A stretch of 64,000 nt of DNA from JBAOHV01 sp964450685 (GTDB taxonomy: Bacteria; Actinomycetota; Acidimicrobiia; Acidimicrobiales; Microtrichaceae), in assembly GCA_964450685.1 (NCBI GenBank), contig CAYVDN010000010.1:17788-81787 (forward strand). The letters are read 5' to 3'. A program made the translations under genes and the position numbers. The notes beneath the pieces were generated by a model that was not told where the DNA came from, did not search any database, and worked only from the letters and a program-made list of their open reading frames with translations. Position 1 is the stretch's first letter, and the number at the start of each line of letters is the position of its first letter. This document shows positions 63,933 to 64,000 of the stretch, piece after piece.

Positions 63933-64000
63933 TGCCCCCGGCAGGATTCGAACCTGCGACACACGGTTTAGGAAACCGATGCTCTATCCCCTGAGCTACG
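63933..64000 (-). tRNA. tRNA-Arg(CCT), 5' end cut by the window edge
   Basis: On the minus strand the D arm GCTC-AGGGGATA-GAGC, an anticodon loop TTCCTAA (anticodon CCT), a T arm GCAGG-TTCGAAT-CCTGC and the acceptor 3' strand CGGGGGC with discriminator A are seen. The CCA end is not encoded (ACA follows). The first five bases of the acceptor lie beyond base 64000. One anticodon-stem pair is a T-T mismatch. The 192 bases between it and the small gene at 63729 hold nothing I can identify. Confidence 0.93.

Noticed and set aside
63726..63962. A 78-codon minus-strand frame beginning MSQVRILPGAQ
   Set aside because: The start is the translated 3' part of the tRNA-Arg gene, a well-known spurious protein, and the rest has no homology.

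Overview
The window is high-GC actinobacterial chromosome, probably from the Acidimicrobiia and probably a metagenome or draft scaffold. The evidence for the group is: F420-linked enzymes (a Rv2074-like flavin/F420 oxidoreductase and a luciferase-like oxidoreductase), a mycofactocin-type short-chain dehydrogenase, an Lhr helicase, a PhoH2 (PIN-PhoH) protein, a DUF222/HNH protein, a DUF3499-like protein, frequent GTG and TTG starts, and TANNNT boxes placed directly before start codons. Two runs of exactly 100 N (10201-10300, 22296-22395) are scaffold gaps, and each lies inside a gene. There is no rRNA, CRISPR array, prophage or insertion sequence. Genes are packed tightly and no gene-free stretch exceeds about 225 bases.

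Layout. 1-6200: C-terminal part of Lhr, mycofactocin-type SDR, an unrecognised protein, SdpI-like membrane protein, biliverdin-reductase-like protein. 6228-9653: ABC exporter (FtsX/MacB permease plus ATPase). 9664-16928: envelope and sugar genes (two glycosyltransferases, two acyltransferase-3 proteins) with a 1-Cys peroxiredoxin, a phasin-like protein under a clear promoter, and L-2-hydroxyglutarate oxidase. 16983-25125: a type IIA topoisomerase pair (parE-like and parC-like) separated by a sulfotransferase, a DUF1214 protein and a flavoprotein. 25206-33220: amidase, HPF-like protein, then a CoA-ester/lipid group (luciferase-like F420 enzyme, enoyl-CoA hydratase, SDR, thioesterase), DUF222-HNH protein, hexapeptide acyltransferase. 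33211-44872: CorA, a large FG-GAP lipoprotein with a degenerate subtilisin domain, a paired acyl-CoA dehydrogenase, PhoH2, MgtE-type transporter, sulfatase. 44907-53364: amidohydrolase-like protein, ArsC, AhpD-like protein, SpoIID protein, EEP nuclease, degenerate SDR, DUF3499-like protein, class I fumarase, patatin. 53481-62908: DUF4126, CopC-CopD, HdeD, DUF2252, CPBP protease, D-aminoacylase-type amidohydrolase, CrtI-like flavoprotein, lipoprotein, GlsB-like protein. 63007-64000: a scar made of an acyl-CoA dehydrogenase 3' remnant joined to a nucleotidyltransferase 5' part, its small partner gene, and a tRNA-Arg(CCT) cut by the window edge.

Three things stand out. First, at least 14 genes have a TANNNT hexamer 6-8 nt before the start codon, as expected for leaderless transcripts, and in three cases the TAG stop of the upstream gene forms the first half of that hexamer. 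Second, three proteins keep a recognisable enzyme fold but have lost key residues (subtilisin-like, amidohydrolase-like and SDR-like). Third, the right end carries a recombination scar next to a tRNA gene. I saw no complete defence or biosynthetic system. Most of the window is housekeeping, envelope and acyl-CoA metabolism.
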